Part shown: piece by piece, positions 43,653 through 52,753 of the stretch
Layout: each line of letters begins with the position of its first letter
Numbering within the stretch: the stretch's first letter is position 1
From: Fuerstiella sp.
GTDB lineage: Bacteria > Planctomycetota > Planctomycetia > Planctomycetales > Planctomycetaceae
DNA length: 64,000 bases
Assembly: GCA_029245955.1 (NCBI GenBank)
Contig: JAQWOH010000059.1
Coordinates: 26,270 to 90,269, forward strand
Direction: 5' to 3'
Program-made: the position numbers and the translations under genes
The notes under the pieces: generated by a model
What the model was told of the DNA's origin: nothing
The model's database searches: none
Seen by the model: the letters and a program-made list of their open reading frames with translations, nothing else

Positions 43653-44630
43653 TTACGGCAGGAGGACACTGTCGATCACGTGAATCACGCCGTTGCTCGT
43701 CTCGATGTCTGTCGCAACGACTTTTGCATCATTGATCAGGACGCCGCCATCAGTCACTTTCACGGTGGCCGAACCGCCATTGACTGTCTTGACTGAAGAA
43801 ATCTTTACCACATCAGCTGCCAACACTTTGCCAGCCACGACATGATAAGTGAGAATAGCAACCAGCTGGTCCTTGTTCTCAGGCTTCAGCAGGCTTGCGA
43901 TCGTCCCTTCCGGTAGTTTGGCGAACGCTTCGTCGGTCGGAGCAAAGACAGTGAAAGGACCATCACCCTTCAACGTATCGACCAACCCTGCCGCTTGTAC
44001 GGCAGCAACAAGAGTCTTGAACGAACCGGCACCGACGGCTGTATCCACGATATCTTTGTCGGCAGGCAGAATGACACTGTCAATAACGTGTATGACGCCG
44101 TTTGACGTTTCGATATCAGTCTTCACAACATTGGCCCCGTCCACCATGACCTTGCCATTCTTGACAGCGATGTCTACCTGCTGACCCTGCACTGTTTTCG
44201 CACCGTTGAGTTTCACGACGTCCGCGGCTTTCACTGTGCCTGCTACCACGTGATAAGTGAGTATGGCCTGCAGCTTGGCTTTGTTTTCGGGTTTCAGCAG
44301 GTCTGCCACGGTGCCCTTAGGCAATTTGGCAAAGGCCGCGTCAGTCGGTGCAAAGACTGTGAATGGTCCGTCCCCCTTCAGCGTCTCAGCAAGTCCAGCA
44401 GCCTGCACGGCGGCTACAAGCGTCTTGAATGATCCAGCTCCGACGGCCGTATCCACAATATCCAGCTTGGCCTTCGGGTGAGCAGCAGCAGGGTGGGATG
44501 TGGTGATGTAAGCCGCGTTTGACGTCTGACATCGAGTCTTGGAGAGCGAGGCGGTGCCTCTGCATTTCCTGCCGGCGTCGGCTGAGGAGGCCAACATTGC
44601 GAGGGCTGCGAATGCGATGAATTTCTTCAT
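43653..44630 (-). CDS. Secreted protein with two fasciclin (FAS1) domains
   Basis: The 325-residue protein has a signal peptide (MKKFIAFAALAMLASSADA), a short Cys-containing linker and two FAS1 domains in tandem (about residues 55-190 and 192-325). Each domain shows the H1 box GPFTVFAPTD-AAF or -EAF, the YH motif (ILTYHVVAG) and a final NGVIHVIDSV(I/L)LP. The two begin with the same peptide (DIVDTAVGAGSFKTLVAAVQ), yet the DNA differs at many silent positions, so the duplication is old and under protein-level constraint. FAS1 proteins mediate adhesion or ligand binding outside cells. Small FAS1 genes are also frequent in light-response clusters. A strong terminator follows. Confidence 0.92.
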   Translation of the reverse strand: MKKFIAFAALAMLASSADAGRKCRGTASLSKTRCQTSNAAYITTSHPAAAHPKAKLDIVDTAVGAGSFKTLVAAVQAAGLAETLKGDGPFTVFAPTDAAFAKLPKGTVADLLKPENKAKLQAILTYHVVAGTVKAADVVKLNGAKTVQGQQVDIAVKNGKVMVDGANVVKTDIETSNGVIHVIDSVILPADKDIVDTAVGAGSFKTLVAAVQAAGLVDTLKGDGPFTVFAPTDEAFAKLPEGTIASLLKPENKDQLVAILTYHVVAGKVLAADVVKISSVKTVNGGSATVKVTDGGVLINDAKVVATDIETSNGVIHVIDSVLLP

Positions 44631-45054
44631 TGGTCATGATTCCTGTCGTGAGGTAAATTTGAGTCCTGGGTTTTACACACTGTTTCTGTCGATCGATGGG
44701 CGGTTGTAGAACGGTCATCAACAACGTCCACAACAAATCATCGAAATGCTCGGACGGGCGGTGGCGTAGATAACGGGATTCGCAGCGCCGGACATAGATT
44801 CGCCGACGGGACCCGGTAGCTCCTTCCTGCCGGAACACCAGTCGCGTCACGCAGGCGGCACGCCCTTTTTATTCAGTTTCATACTTCCAGCCGGGTGAAT
44901 GTCCACGGCAGATTTCATGGATTCCTTCCTGCGAATGACACGTGTTCACTGCAAAACCCATCGCCCCACGAGCGACACCCAGCGACTGAGCCGGCAGACC
45001 CCCACGAGGAATGACCGTCGTCTCGTGACTGCGTTTGGTGAGCCTTCAATGGTT
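44631..45054. other. Intergenic stretch, nothing recognised
   Basis: Upstream of the fasciclin gene (-) and the SDR remnant (+). It probably contains the lost N-terminal half of that SDR gene or its promoter, but no recognisable Rossmann motif (TGxxGxxG) was found in any frame. Confidence 0.35.
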
Positions 45055-46010
45055 GCGGCGCCGCATGCCGGTGTGAATCCTGCTGTACTTAGAACGACTT
45101 TGACGCCAAGGGAGCCCCAATGTCTGCAGGCCTGTCCTAAATGGGTGTCGACGAAAGCCCAGCCAATCGCGATCGGAGACGTTCTGGCCTGTTTATCGTT
45201 TGCTCCGGACCAACCAAGTGGAAAAGACAGAATTCTTGAGATTGGCGGACCGGATCTGGCTTCGCACGGCGATCTGATGCGGGAACACGCGCCACAGTGC
45301 GGACTCAAACGCCTGATGATTTCCGTGCCTTTTCTTTCGGTAAGATTGTTCAGCCTGTGTGGTCAGGGTTATTCACTCCGGTGTATGCGACAATCGGCAG
45401 CAAGCTGGTTGAGAGTCTCAAGATTCCGACTGTTGTTAATGATCACGCAGCAAATGAAGCATTTCCTTTGCGGCCTATGTCCCAGGAATCTGCCCGTCAG
45501 AGAGCGTTGTCCACGGAAGGCAAGGAATTCGCCACCACGCGTTGGCAGGATGTCGTTTCGTCTTCCCGGGGCCTACGCAGATTCGGCGGCGAGCAATTGG
45601 GCAATTTCCTGCAGCGAATCCGAGGATTCATAGGTTTGTTGGCGAGTGGCCCCAGACTTGGGCGTAATCGGCGAAATCCCGTTGAACTTGAGGTGGGAGA
45701 CACGCTGAACTGCTGGCGTGTCGAAAATCTTGACACGCCTCGCGTTCTGAGGGGTTATGCGGAAATGCGTCTTCCGGGACGTGCATGACTGAAGTTTTCT
45801 GTTGCGGTGAATGACGGCGTTTACAAGATAAAGCAAACCGCGATGTTTGCCCCGGTCGGATTGTTTGGACTCTGCTAGTGGTATTCCATCCGGCCAATGT
45901 ACCAGTGGATTTTCGTCGGAATGTTGCGACGCATAGCCAATGCAGCAAAGTCCGAGTGTTGCGACGACGCAAACAAGGACATTATGACGGTGACGTCTAC
46001 AGTCGCTTGA
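45055..46010 (+). pseudogene. SDR oxidoreductase with DUF2867-type tail, multiply inactivated
   Basis: The middle of an NmrA-like SDR protein is plain: GVNPAVLRTTLT, KWVSTKAQPIAIGDVLACLS, RILEIGGPDLASHGDLMREH and GLKRLMISVPFLSVRLFSL. A two-base duplication near 45357 shifts frame to WSGLFTPVYATIGSKLVESL, KIPTVVNDHAANEAFPLRPM and VELEVGDTLNCWRVENLDTP. Then MRLPGRA meets TGA (45786-45788) where relatives have Trp. The frame runs on with VYKIKQTAMFAPVGLFGLC to a TAG (45876-45878) where Tyr is expected. It ends after WYSIRPMYQWIFVGMLRR. Internal deletions have also removed residues, and the Rossmann N-terminus is missing. At least three independent lesions make this a certain pseudogene; its left boundary is approximate. 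Confidence 0.8.
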
Positions 46011-46120
46011 GAGGCCTGTGAAATGGACAATCCTCCGCCAGGTATTGGTACACGTTGCAGGTTTTCCGTGAATCACTGGCGAGAAACTAGTGGCGACCGG
46101 CTGATCGGAAAGACACTATC

Positions 46121-46519
46121 ATGAAACCACCCTACGCAATTGAAATGTTCTACGACGGCGATTGTCCGCTTTGCATGCGGGAAACCCGGCTGTTAAAGCG
46201 GATGGATCGCGATCAACGACTGCGATTTACCGATATTGCGGCATCTGATTTCGACCCGTGCGCTGTCGGGAAAACGATGGACGAACTCATGGCTGAGATG
46301 CATGGTCGTCTGCCAGACGGGCGTTGGGTGACTGGTGTTGAAGTCTTTCGCCGATTGTACTCTGCTGTAGGCCTCGGCCAGGTTGTTTGGTTGACGCGGC
46401 TGCCGCTCATTAAGCAGCTACTCAATGCCGGCTATTTCTTTTTTGCGAAGTACAGACTTCGATTGACCGGCCGCTGCACTGACAATTGCTCAATTGCTTC
46501 GAAGAAAACGGGCAGATGA
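46121..46519 (+). CDS. DUF393 (DCC family) thiol-disulfide protein
   Basis: This intact 132-residue protein has the DCC-family signature at its N-terminus: MFYDGDCPLCMRETRLLKRM, where D-x-x-C-P-L-C holds the two active-site-like cysteines. RLRFTDIAASDFDPCAVGK follows, and then GRWVTGVEVFRRLYSAVG and a C-terminal VVWLTRLPLIKQLLNAGYFF hydrophobic stretch. The family has a thioredoxin-like fold and is presumed to act in thiol-disulfide exchange, although direct evidence is scarce. It lies between the decayed SDR and ferritin-like genes and is one of the few intact members of this side of the stress island. The ATG at 46121 is preceded by AAAGACACTATC without a strong Shine-Dalgarno. Confidence 0.88.
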   Translation: MKPPYAIEMFYDGDCPLCMRETRLLKRMDRDQRLRFTDIAASDFDPCAVGKTMDELMAEMHGRLPDGRWVTGVEVFRRLYSAVGLGQVVWLTRLPLIKQLLNAGYFFFAKYRLRLTGRCTDNCSIASKKTGR

Positions 46520-46608
46520 CGGAATCAATTGCGAATTGCGCTGCATCGCTGTTCAGTTGCTACTTCTAAATGTTAAGCCAGTTGTCTAACGGTTGATCAA
46601 CTCTAACG

Positions 46609-47096
46609 GGAATCGAAATCGAAAGTATCGCAGACATTCAGAAACAGATTATCGAAGAACTCAAGGTTGCCTACTGGATAGAAATCGAAACGGCCACCAA
46701 TGACATCGCCCACGGGATTAGTCTCGGTGGTCTCCACAGTGAAGAAAACAAAACTTTCTGGCTGCCGGCGTACAGGAGGAACTCACCCCCGCCCAAGCTC
46801 TGGATATTCGTATCAAGACCACCGACGGCAAGGTTCCGAGCAGCGCCGACCTTAAGTCAGACAGGACCTCTTTGAACCAGTGCGCCGACACAACAGATGT
46901 GGTGTCAGTAGTCAATGGAGTCAATGGAGTCAACGACGCTGTGAATTCCACGATTACTCAATGCGACACGCTGATCAAACTCTGCGACGGCATCGACTAA
47001 GTAACGCAGAACATCTGTATGCAGTCTCTTGCCGACGAAGGAGAGCATCGACCCAACTTCATGGGCTATCTGTCTGAGTACGAAAAGCAGACATGA
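46609..47096 (+). pseudogene. Ferritin-like (bacterioferritin-type) gene, frameshifted and with a stop
   Basis: The first frame reads IADIQKQIIEELKVAYWIEI, ETATNDIAHGISLGGLHSEE. This matches the first helix of ferritin-like proteins with its E-x-x-x-E spacing. In the GAAAACAAAAC tract (about 46739-46750) the frame changes. The next frame continues NFLAAGVQEELTPAQALDIR, DTTDVVSVVNGVNGVNDAVN and TLIKLCDGID. A TAA (46998-47000) replaces the Tyr usual here, and the remainder is VTQNICMQSLADEGEHRPNF. No start codon is in frame upstream. Several iron ligands differ (PAQ instead of HAQ). The final TGA overlaps the tspO ATG (ATGA, 47093-47096), so the two were an operon. Certainly non-functional as it stands. 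Confidence 0.78.
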
Positions 47097-47596
47097 CAGC
47101 AGAATCCAAAATCAGCAGGGACGCAAACACCGCCACGCGAGGGAATTATACGTTTCTGACCGTCTTCATCGTCGTGTGTTTCGCCGTCGCAGCCACTGGC
47201 GGCTTATTCCCACCCGGTGATTGGTATGCGTCACTGTGAAGACCCAGCTACGCACCACCGAATTGGGTTTTCGGCCCGGTTTGGGCAGTACTATACCTGC
47301 TCATGGCTGTATCCGGATGGTTGGTCTGGACTTCACCTGAACCAACCTCCGAACGGCCCGCGTTGTTCGCTTATGGCCTGCAGTTGATCCTGAACGCTGC
47401 ATGGTCCGCAATATTCTTCGGCCTGCACCACCCGGGATGGGCGCTCGTCGAGATCTGCATTCTGTGGCTCGCAATCGTAGCGACGATTCTGCTCTTCCGG
47501 CGCCGCTCAAAGACAGCAGCTGTTTTGCTGATGCCTTGTCTGGTGTGGGTAAGCTTCGCGACCGGACTAAATTGCGGGGTTTGGTATCTGAATTAA
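47093..47596 (+). pseudogene. tspO: TspO/MBR family gene with in-frame TGA
   Basis: The frame is otherwise complete for the TspO tryptophan-rich sensory family, five membrane helices that bind porphyrins and respond to light or oxygen. It begins with a first helix (YTFLTVFIVVCFAVAATGGL). It continues FPPGDWYASL, then a TGA at 47237-47239, then RPSYAPPNWVFGPVWAVLYL, the diagnostic motif. The later helices include YGLQLILNAAWSAIFFGLHH and LVEICILWLAIVATILLF. The TGA replaces the residue before RPSY, where relatives vary, often with Arg or Lys (CGA to TGA would be one change). The gene starts within the stop of the ferritin-like gene. Read-through or selenocysteine is conceivable because selB is present, but neighbouring lesions favour simple decay. 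Confidence 0.82.
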
Positions 47597-47689
47597 TGCA
47601 GTTGATTCGGCAGAGAATATGTTGGACCTCCGATCCGATTCGGACTGGTCGAATGCCGATGGCTGTCTAACATCGGAGTGAAGCTTACA

Positions 47690-47985
47690 TCGGGCGATCC
47701 GGGAAGCAAAACAGTAATCAGGGCGTGCTTTTTTCAGCACGATGCCGACATCGAAAAGCTTGTGCGCAGCATCTTCGTTCAGCCACCACACCTCGGGGTC
47801 TTCAGCCAAATTTCAGAGAGGCGGTCGAATAGGTCATGACGGGGCAGCTGATACAGACATTTGAAGGGGCATTTGCAGGATTCGCGATGAAGGAAATAGT
47901 CACTCAAAGGTCGTTTGTCATCGGGGCGATGCGTTTCGGTTCCATGCAGGAATTGGCAGCTCAAGACACGTTCTGCAATGAACAC
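47690..47985 (-). pseudogene. Possible frameshifted small gene of unknown family
   Basis: Two minus-strand frames look like halves of one protein of about 100 residues. The first reads DDKRPLSDYFLHRESCKCPF and KCLYQLPRHDLFDRLSEI. After a one-base shift near 47798 the other reads LAEDPEVWWLNEDAAHKLFD and VGIVLKKARPDYCF. The join is smooth and both parts have protein-like composition, but I do not recognise a family. The surrounding bases (47597-47689 and 47986-48299) show nothing else. It lies in the decayed part of the stress island, which makes an inactivated gene plausible. Treat as tentative. Confidence 0.32.
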
Positions 47986-48299
47986 GCTTCGAGGAGCCGG
48001 GATACGAGTGAAACGAATGCGTGTCCACGGATTCGCTCGACGGGGCGAGATAAATCACGGTCATGGAACTTACCGACCATCAGGGAAATAGTTTTGAAGG
48101 GCGCGGTCGTAGCACGACGAACGCAAGATTAGTTGCGAGGAGCAATTCACCACTAATGTTATTACAGCGATGCCACGGGGCGGGTACAGATACGAATATC
48201 ACGATGTCTCTTTCGTTCGCTTTATCCGAGCATTGCCTGCATCCACAGCGAACGATCTGAGTGCTAATCACGTAACACCTGACAGAATGGAAAACAATC

Positions 48300-48872
48300 A
48301 TGCTTCGAACAACTTTACTGCTGCCTGCACTAATCGCTGTCAACGCCATTGCTGACACGACGACCGCCGACCGCAGACTGTTCTCCTTTAACAGCCCTGA
48401 ATCTGCACGTCAGTGGCAGACGGTCAACGATGGTGTGATGGGAGGACGTTCTGACGGCCGCTTTAGAATCAATCAGTTCAAGAATCTGGAATTCTACGGC
48501 ACTCTGTCACTGGCCAACAACGGTGGATTCGCTTCCATGCGTTCCCGATCCACTTCCCTACAGCTCAGGAACGGTGATTCGATCAGCATCAAGGTTCGCG
48601 GAGACGGCCGGGAATATACCCTGAATTTGTACACTCCCGCTCGACGCATGGCATTTTCTTACCGAGCCACGTTTCAGACAAAGAAGAACGAATGGATTGA
48701 GGTGACTGTGCCACTCTCCAAATTCGTCGCCACGTCGTTCGGACGAGTCGTCTCCAACTCTCCGTTAAATCCCGGTCAGGTAAGCGGTATCGGCGTGCTT
48801 CTGGGGGATAAGAAACCTGGACCGTTTAAGCTGGAGATCGATTCGATATCTGTGACCCAGGCCAACAGATGA
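48300..48872 (+). CDS. CIA30-family (NDUFAF1-like) secreted protein
   Basis: The 190-residue product starts with a signal peptide (MLRTTLLLPALIAVNAIA) and carries one CIA30 domain: RQWQTVNDGVMGGRSDGRF, FYGTLSLANNGGFASMRSRS, ISIKVRGDGREYTLNLYTP and KNEWIEVTVPLSKFVATSFG. It ends with GIGVLLGDKKPGPFKLEIDS, typical of the domain's galactose-binding-like beta sandwich. In mitochondria the relative NDUFAF1 helps assemble complex I. Bacterial versions are of unknown role but recur in light-response gene clusters. The predicted signal peptide places it outside the cytoplasm, unlike NDUFAF1. It is intact. Confidence 0.87.
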   Translation: MLRTTLLLPALIAVNAIADTTTADRRLFSFNSPESARQWQTVNDGVMGGRSDGRFRINQFKNLEFYGTLSLANNGGFASMRSRSTSLQLRNGDSISIKVRGDGREYTLNLYTPARRMAFSYRATFQTKKNEWIEVTVPLSKFVATSFGRVVSNSPLNPGQVSGIGVLLGDKKPGPFKLEIDSISVTQANR

Positions 48873-49198
48873 AAATGGCTTGCTGACGACACCCTCAATA
48901 ATCGCCAGTTTACGAAGCGGGTGCCACGTTTACGGCAGGATACACTCCGGCAATCAGGGCGAACAAAAGGTGGGAATGCCGTCGCGTAGTCGATATGCAT
49001 CAGAGTTAAAGGCGTATGAGAGTTGTGGGTCTGCCGCGAACTCAGGCAAGCGGAACGATCCATTGACACACTCCGTCAGGCTGACGATGAAGGGACGCGC
49101 TTGTAAATTCTGACCAGCTTTAGGGTAGCCAGACGGTAAGACGTGACTAGAACACCTCTGTGCTCGCGCTCGCTGCTTGTTTTTCCGGAGAAACTCTA
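48873..49198. other. Intergenic stretch, nothing recognised
   Basis: Between the CIA30 gene and the first PQQ-like protein. No coding sequence, RNA or terminator was supported. GGAG at about 49187-49190 is the ribosome binding site of the gene at 49199. Confidence 0.4.
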
Positions 49199-50443
49199 AT
49201 GAAATTGGCATCTGTCCTGGTAGTAGTGTTTCCCGCGGCTGCCCTTGCCGGGGACGTGGAGATGTGGCCTCAATGGAGAGGACCGAACCGGGATTGTCAG
49301 CTTTCGCCCACATCGTGGCCGACAAACCTGTCGGAAGGGAGTCTGAGGCAAACTTTTCGGGTGCCGCTGGGAGACAGTTACTCCGGTCCCATTGTCATCG
49401 AAGACCGGGTATTCGTAACGGAAACTGTCGGAAAGAACGAGATCGTGCGGGCTCTGGATCGGATGACTGGAGATGAAATCTGGAAGGTCCAATGGCCGGG
49501 TGCGATGACCGTTCCGTTCTTCGCTGCGGCGAATGGCAGCTGGGTTCGTTCTACTCCCGCGTTCGCTGACGGTCGTCTTTTTGTGGCCAGCATGGAAGAT
49601 GTGATGATCGGGCTGGACGCCAGCAATGGCCGGCAGATCTGGCGAAAAGATTTTCGGAAAGAATTCGGCACTGGAAATCAGTCGTTTGGCTTCGCCTGTT
49701 CGCCTCTCGTGGACAAAGGCAGTGTATATGTTCAGACGGGAGGCGGGCTCGTAAAGCTTTCCGGTGAAACCGGAGATGTTATCTGGCGATCGCTGGCAGA
49801 GGACGGCGGGATGATGGCAGGCGCATTTTCGTCCCCGGTCATCGCGGAAATCGCGGGAGAACGACAGCTCGTGGTACAGTCCCGCTCAGAGCTCTGTGGC
49901 GTTTTACTCGACAGCGGTAAAAAATTGTGGTCGGTGGCAGTGCCCGCGTTTCGCGGCATGAACATTCTGACGCCCACAGTAATTGACGATCAGATTTTTA
50001 CCAGCAGTTACGGTGGCGGATCGTTTATGTTCCGAGTGTCTCGCAACGGCGATGCATTTGAGATATCGGAGCTGTGGAAGGGAAAAAACGAAGCATACAT
50101 GTCTTCCCCTGTCGTAGTGGACGGCAACATCTATGTGCACTTGCGAAATCAGCGATTCGTTTGTCTGGACCCGCGCACTGGAAAAGCATTGTGGACGACC
50201 AAGCCGTTCGGTAAGTACTGGAGCATGGTGGCTAACGGCAGCAGTGTTCTTGCGCTCGATGAACGCGGCGATCTACTGCTGCTGGATCTTAACACGAAGG
50301 AGTTCGTCGAGTTGGATTCCCGGCACGTGAGTGATGCATCTACGTGGGCTCACCTTGCAGTCTCTGGCAACCAGGTTTTTGTGCGGGAGCTAAACGGACT
50401 GCTCACATTTGAGTGGGAAACACCAGGACCAGCCGGAAGATAA
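49199..50443 (+). CDS. PQQ-like beta-propeller protein, secreted
   Basis: A Shine-Dalgarno GGAG lies about nine bases before the ATG at 49199; a longer frame to 49160 lacks one. The 414-residue protein has a signal peptide (MKLASVLVVVFPAAALA), then the planctomycete opener WPQWRGPNRDCQLSP. Repeating propeller blades follow, such as ALDRMTGDEIWKVQWPG, GLDASNGRQIWRKDF, KLSGETGDVIWRSLAEDGG and LDPRTGKALWTTKPFG. These A-x-x-x-x-G-x-x-x-W repeats form an eight-bladed PQQ-dehydrogenase-like fold, but PQQ-binding residues cannot be confirmed. Function is unknown; an extracellular binding or assembly role is likely. A related gene follows at 50636. Confidence 0.88.
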   Translation: MKLASVLVVVFPAAALAGDVEMWPQWRGPNRDCQLSPTSWPTNLSEGSLRQTFRVPLGDSYSGPIVIEDRVFVTETVGKNEIVRALDRMTGDEIWKVQWPGAMTVPFFAAANGSWVRSTPAFADGRLFVASMEDVMIGLDASNGRQIWRKDFRKEFGTGNQSFGFACSPLVDKGSVYVQTGGGLVKLSGETGDVIWRSLAEDGGMMAGAFSSPVIAEIAGERQLVVQSRSELCGVLLDSGKKLWSVAVPAFRGMNILTPTVIDDQIFTSSYGGGSFMFRVSRNGDAFEISELWKGKNEAYMSSPVVVDGNIYVHLRNQRFVCLDPRTGKALWTTKPFGKYWSMVANGSSVLALDERGDLLLLDLNTKEFVELDSRHVSDASTWAHLAVSGNQVFVRELNGLLTFEWETPGPAGR

Positions 50444-50635
50444 GCCACCGGCTTCAGGTCTGTGTACACGCGGATGATGTTGCTCTGAAGCATAAAAAAC
50501 GCGGCGCAGTTACCGTCCAAATCCTTGTGACGTTCACACTGATATTCGAAGTGTCCTCCCTCAGGTTGCTTTGGGCTGCTCAACGTTGCAGCTAGAGCCC
50601 GGTATCTTCACACCTAATTGTTCACGAATTCCACA

Positions 50636-52288
50636 ATGCCTTTTCTTCGATTCTCAACATTGGCTGCTTTGCTCGTTTCGTGTTTGGCATTGGATGCCGG
50701 AGATTGGGCCGCTTTCCGCGGTACCGACGGTTCCGGTGTGGGTCGTGATTCGGACTCGCTGCCGACGACCTGGTCACCCACAGCAAATCTTGCCTGGAAG
50801 ACACCGCTGCCCGGCCCGGGAGTTTCCAGTCCAATCATCGTGGGTCAGAAAATTTTTGTCACGTGCTATTCGGGGTACGGGCTGACTCAGGAGAATCCGG
50901 GGCAAATTGAGAATCTGGTCCGTCACCTGGTCTGCGTGGATATTCAAACCGGCAGGACGTTGTGGCAGAAAGCAGTGAAGGCAGCTCTTCCGGAAGATCC
51001 GTATACAGGTATCGGCGTGACGGCTCATGGTTACGCCTCCCATACGCCCGTTTCGGATGGCCACCGCGTTTACGCTTTCTACGGTAAGAGCGGTGTTCAC
51101 GCGTACGATCTTAATGGCAACAAAGTATGGCAGGCTGACGTTGGAAATGAATCGGATCCGACTAAATGGGGTTCGTCGTCAAGTCCTGTGCTGCACAAAG
51201 ACACGGTCATCGTAACGGCCTCGGCTGAGAGTCAGGCAATCATCGGATTAGACAGGAAAACCGGCAAGGAACTGTGGCGAGAGGAAGCAAGAGGCCTCGA
51301 CGGCATGTGGGGGACGCCTTCTCTGGTAAGTATTAATAACGAGCGAACGGATCTGGTGATGTGCGTCGCGAAGGAACTGTGGGGACTCGACCCTGGTAGT
51401 GGTAAGCTACGTTGGTTTGCCGACGCGACAGGAGCAGAGCAGGCGTATTCCAGCCTCGTCCTGAACGGTAATCGTGTGTTTGCGTTCACCGGACGCGGTG
51501 GCGGTAGTATCGCAGTGGATGCCGGTGGAAAAGGTAATATTTCTGAAAACAATATAGTCTGGAAAGGGAAGGAAACATCCAGCTTCGGATCGCCAGTTGG
51601 CCACAATTCCAAGCTGTACATCGTTACACGAGGTATCTTAACGGTCGTCGACGAAAGCACTGGCCAGAAGATTAACCAGGCTCGGTTGCAGGGAGTTCGG
51701 CAGACGGGCGGTCGCTTCGGATCTCTCGATTACCCATCACCAGTTATTGTCGGTGACCGTCTGTTTTCCCTGAATGGCAGCGGTCAAATGTTCGTATTTG
51801 ACCTTGGTGAGTTAACACAGTTAGCCGTCAACCGCGTTACGGCTGAGAAGGAGATGTTCGGTGGCACTCCTGCGATCAGCAACGGAAAAATGGTGCTTCG
51901 AAGCTCAAAACACCTGTATTGTGTAATGGACAAGGGCGAAGCCGTTTCTCCCGACCAGGCAGTGGTGGCCAATACCGATGACACCCCGGCGGCTGCACGC
52001 GGCGGTCGCCCGGAAGGTAGCGGTGGCAGAATAGATCCGATGAGCATCTTCAACGGCCTCGATGCCAACAAAGACAAGAGAGTGACCGAGGAAGAACTCA
52101 CCGGCAATCGTATGGCGGACCGTCTGAAGACGCTGGACAAAGACCGCGACAGTGTTATTTCTGAACAGGAATTTCGTACAGGCATCTCGTCGCTGTTCAG
52201 CAGAGGAGGAGGAGGAGGAGGAGGTTATCGAGGAAGAGGGAAGGATACTCGTCCCGACCGCCCCCAACGCCCTGAATTGGCCGAATAG
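50636..52288 (+). CDS. PQQ-like beta-propeller protein with EF-hand tail
   Basis: From the ATG at 50636 the 550-residue protein has a signal peptide (FSTLAALLVSCLALDAG), the motif WAAFRGTDGSGVGRDSDSLP and PQQ-like blades (CVDIQTGRTLWQKAVK, GLDRKTGKELWREEARG, DPGSGKLRWFADATGA). Near the C-terminus two EF-hand loops can be read: DANKDKRVTEEE and DKDRDSVISEQE, each with the expected Asp/Asn and Glu positions. So it probably binds calcium. A glycine run (seven Gly from a GGA microsatellite) and a basic Arg-rich tail end the protein. PQQ-like propellers joined to EF-hands are typical of planctomycete secreted proteins. The gene is the second of two paralogues. Confidence 0.88.
   Translation: MPFLRFSTLAALLVSCLALDAGDWAAFRGTDGSGVGRDSDSLPTTWSPTANLAWKTPLPGPGVSSPIIVGQKIFVTCYSGYGLTQENPGQIENLVRHLVCVDIQTGRTLWQKAVKAALPEDPYTGIGVTAHGYASHTPVSDGHRVYAFYGKSGVHAYDLNGNKVWQADVGNESDPTKWGSSSSPVLHKDTVIVTASAESQAIIGLDRKTGKELWREEARGLDGMWGTPSLVSINNERTDLVMCVAKELWGLDPGSGKLRWFADATGAEQAYSSLVLNGNRVFAFTGRGGGSIAVDAGGKGNISENNIVWKGKETSSFGSPVGHNSKLYIVTRGILTVVDESTGQKINQARLQGVRQTGGRFGSLDYPSPVIVGDRLFSLNGSGQMFVFDLGELTQLAVNRVTAEKEMFGGTPAISNGKMVLRSSKHLYCVMDKGEAVSPDQAVVANTDDTPAAARGGRPEGSGGRIDPMSIFNGLDANKDKRVTEEELTGNRMADRLKTLDKDRDSVISEQEFRTGISSLFSRGGGGGGGYRGRGKDTRPDRPQRPELAE
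52205..52225 (+). repeat. GGA microsatellite coding polyglycine
   Basis: About seven GGA-type units encode consecutive glycines near the end of the EF-hand protein. Slippage would change the number of glycines without altering frame. Confidence 0.75.
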
Positions 52289-52753
52289 TTGCCGCAACAC
52301 CAACCCCCCGGGTGACCAGTTCTGACGCGTCTCCTGTCTTACAGCAGTCCGTCGTAGCCTAACTCCTCTTGGTAGCGTGCACTAGATGGCACTTGAGTTA
52401 AAGACAGCTAGAAATGAGGTCCGAGTAATCGTACAGCCGGTGAGATCAATCGCATGTTTTAAATGCTTGTTAGAGAGTGCGAGAGCGAACTAATGTCGGA
52501 CGACCCGCAAGCCTGTTCGAGCTGTCTCCCGGCAACGCTCCGTGGTCGCGAGGAAGATTCGCGGGAGATGGTATGGAGTGTTTCCAGAAGATTCCTAATG
52601 ATGATCAGAATGTCAAAAACGTCGAAGAAATTCACACCATTGGATTGCCTGATGAACAGCGACGTGCAAAACCTTCAGTGAAACCGTAATTGATAGTGCC
52701 GCTGCTGGTTTTAGGCGGACCTTCGCTGTTGACCGGAAATAAATGGGGGTCGG
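52289..52753. other. Intergenic stretch, nothing firm
   Basis: A plus-strand frame ending near 52689 has a protein-like tail (KIPNDDQNVKNVEEIHTIGL) but no recognisable family or start. It may be the end of another decayed gene. No RNA or terminator was supported. Confidence 0.35.
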
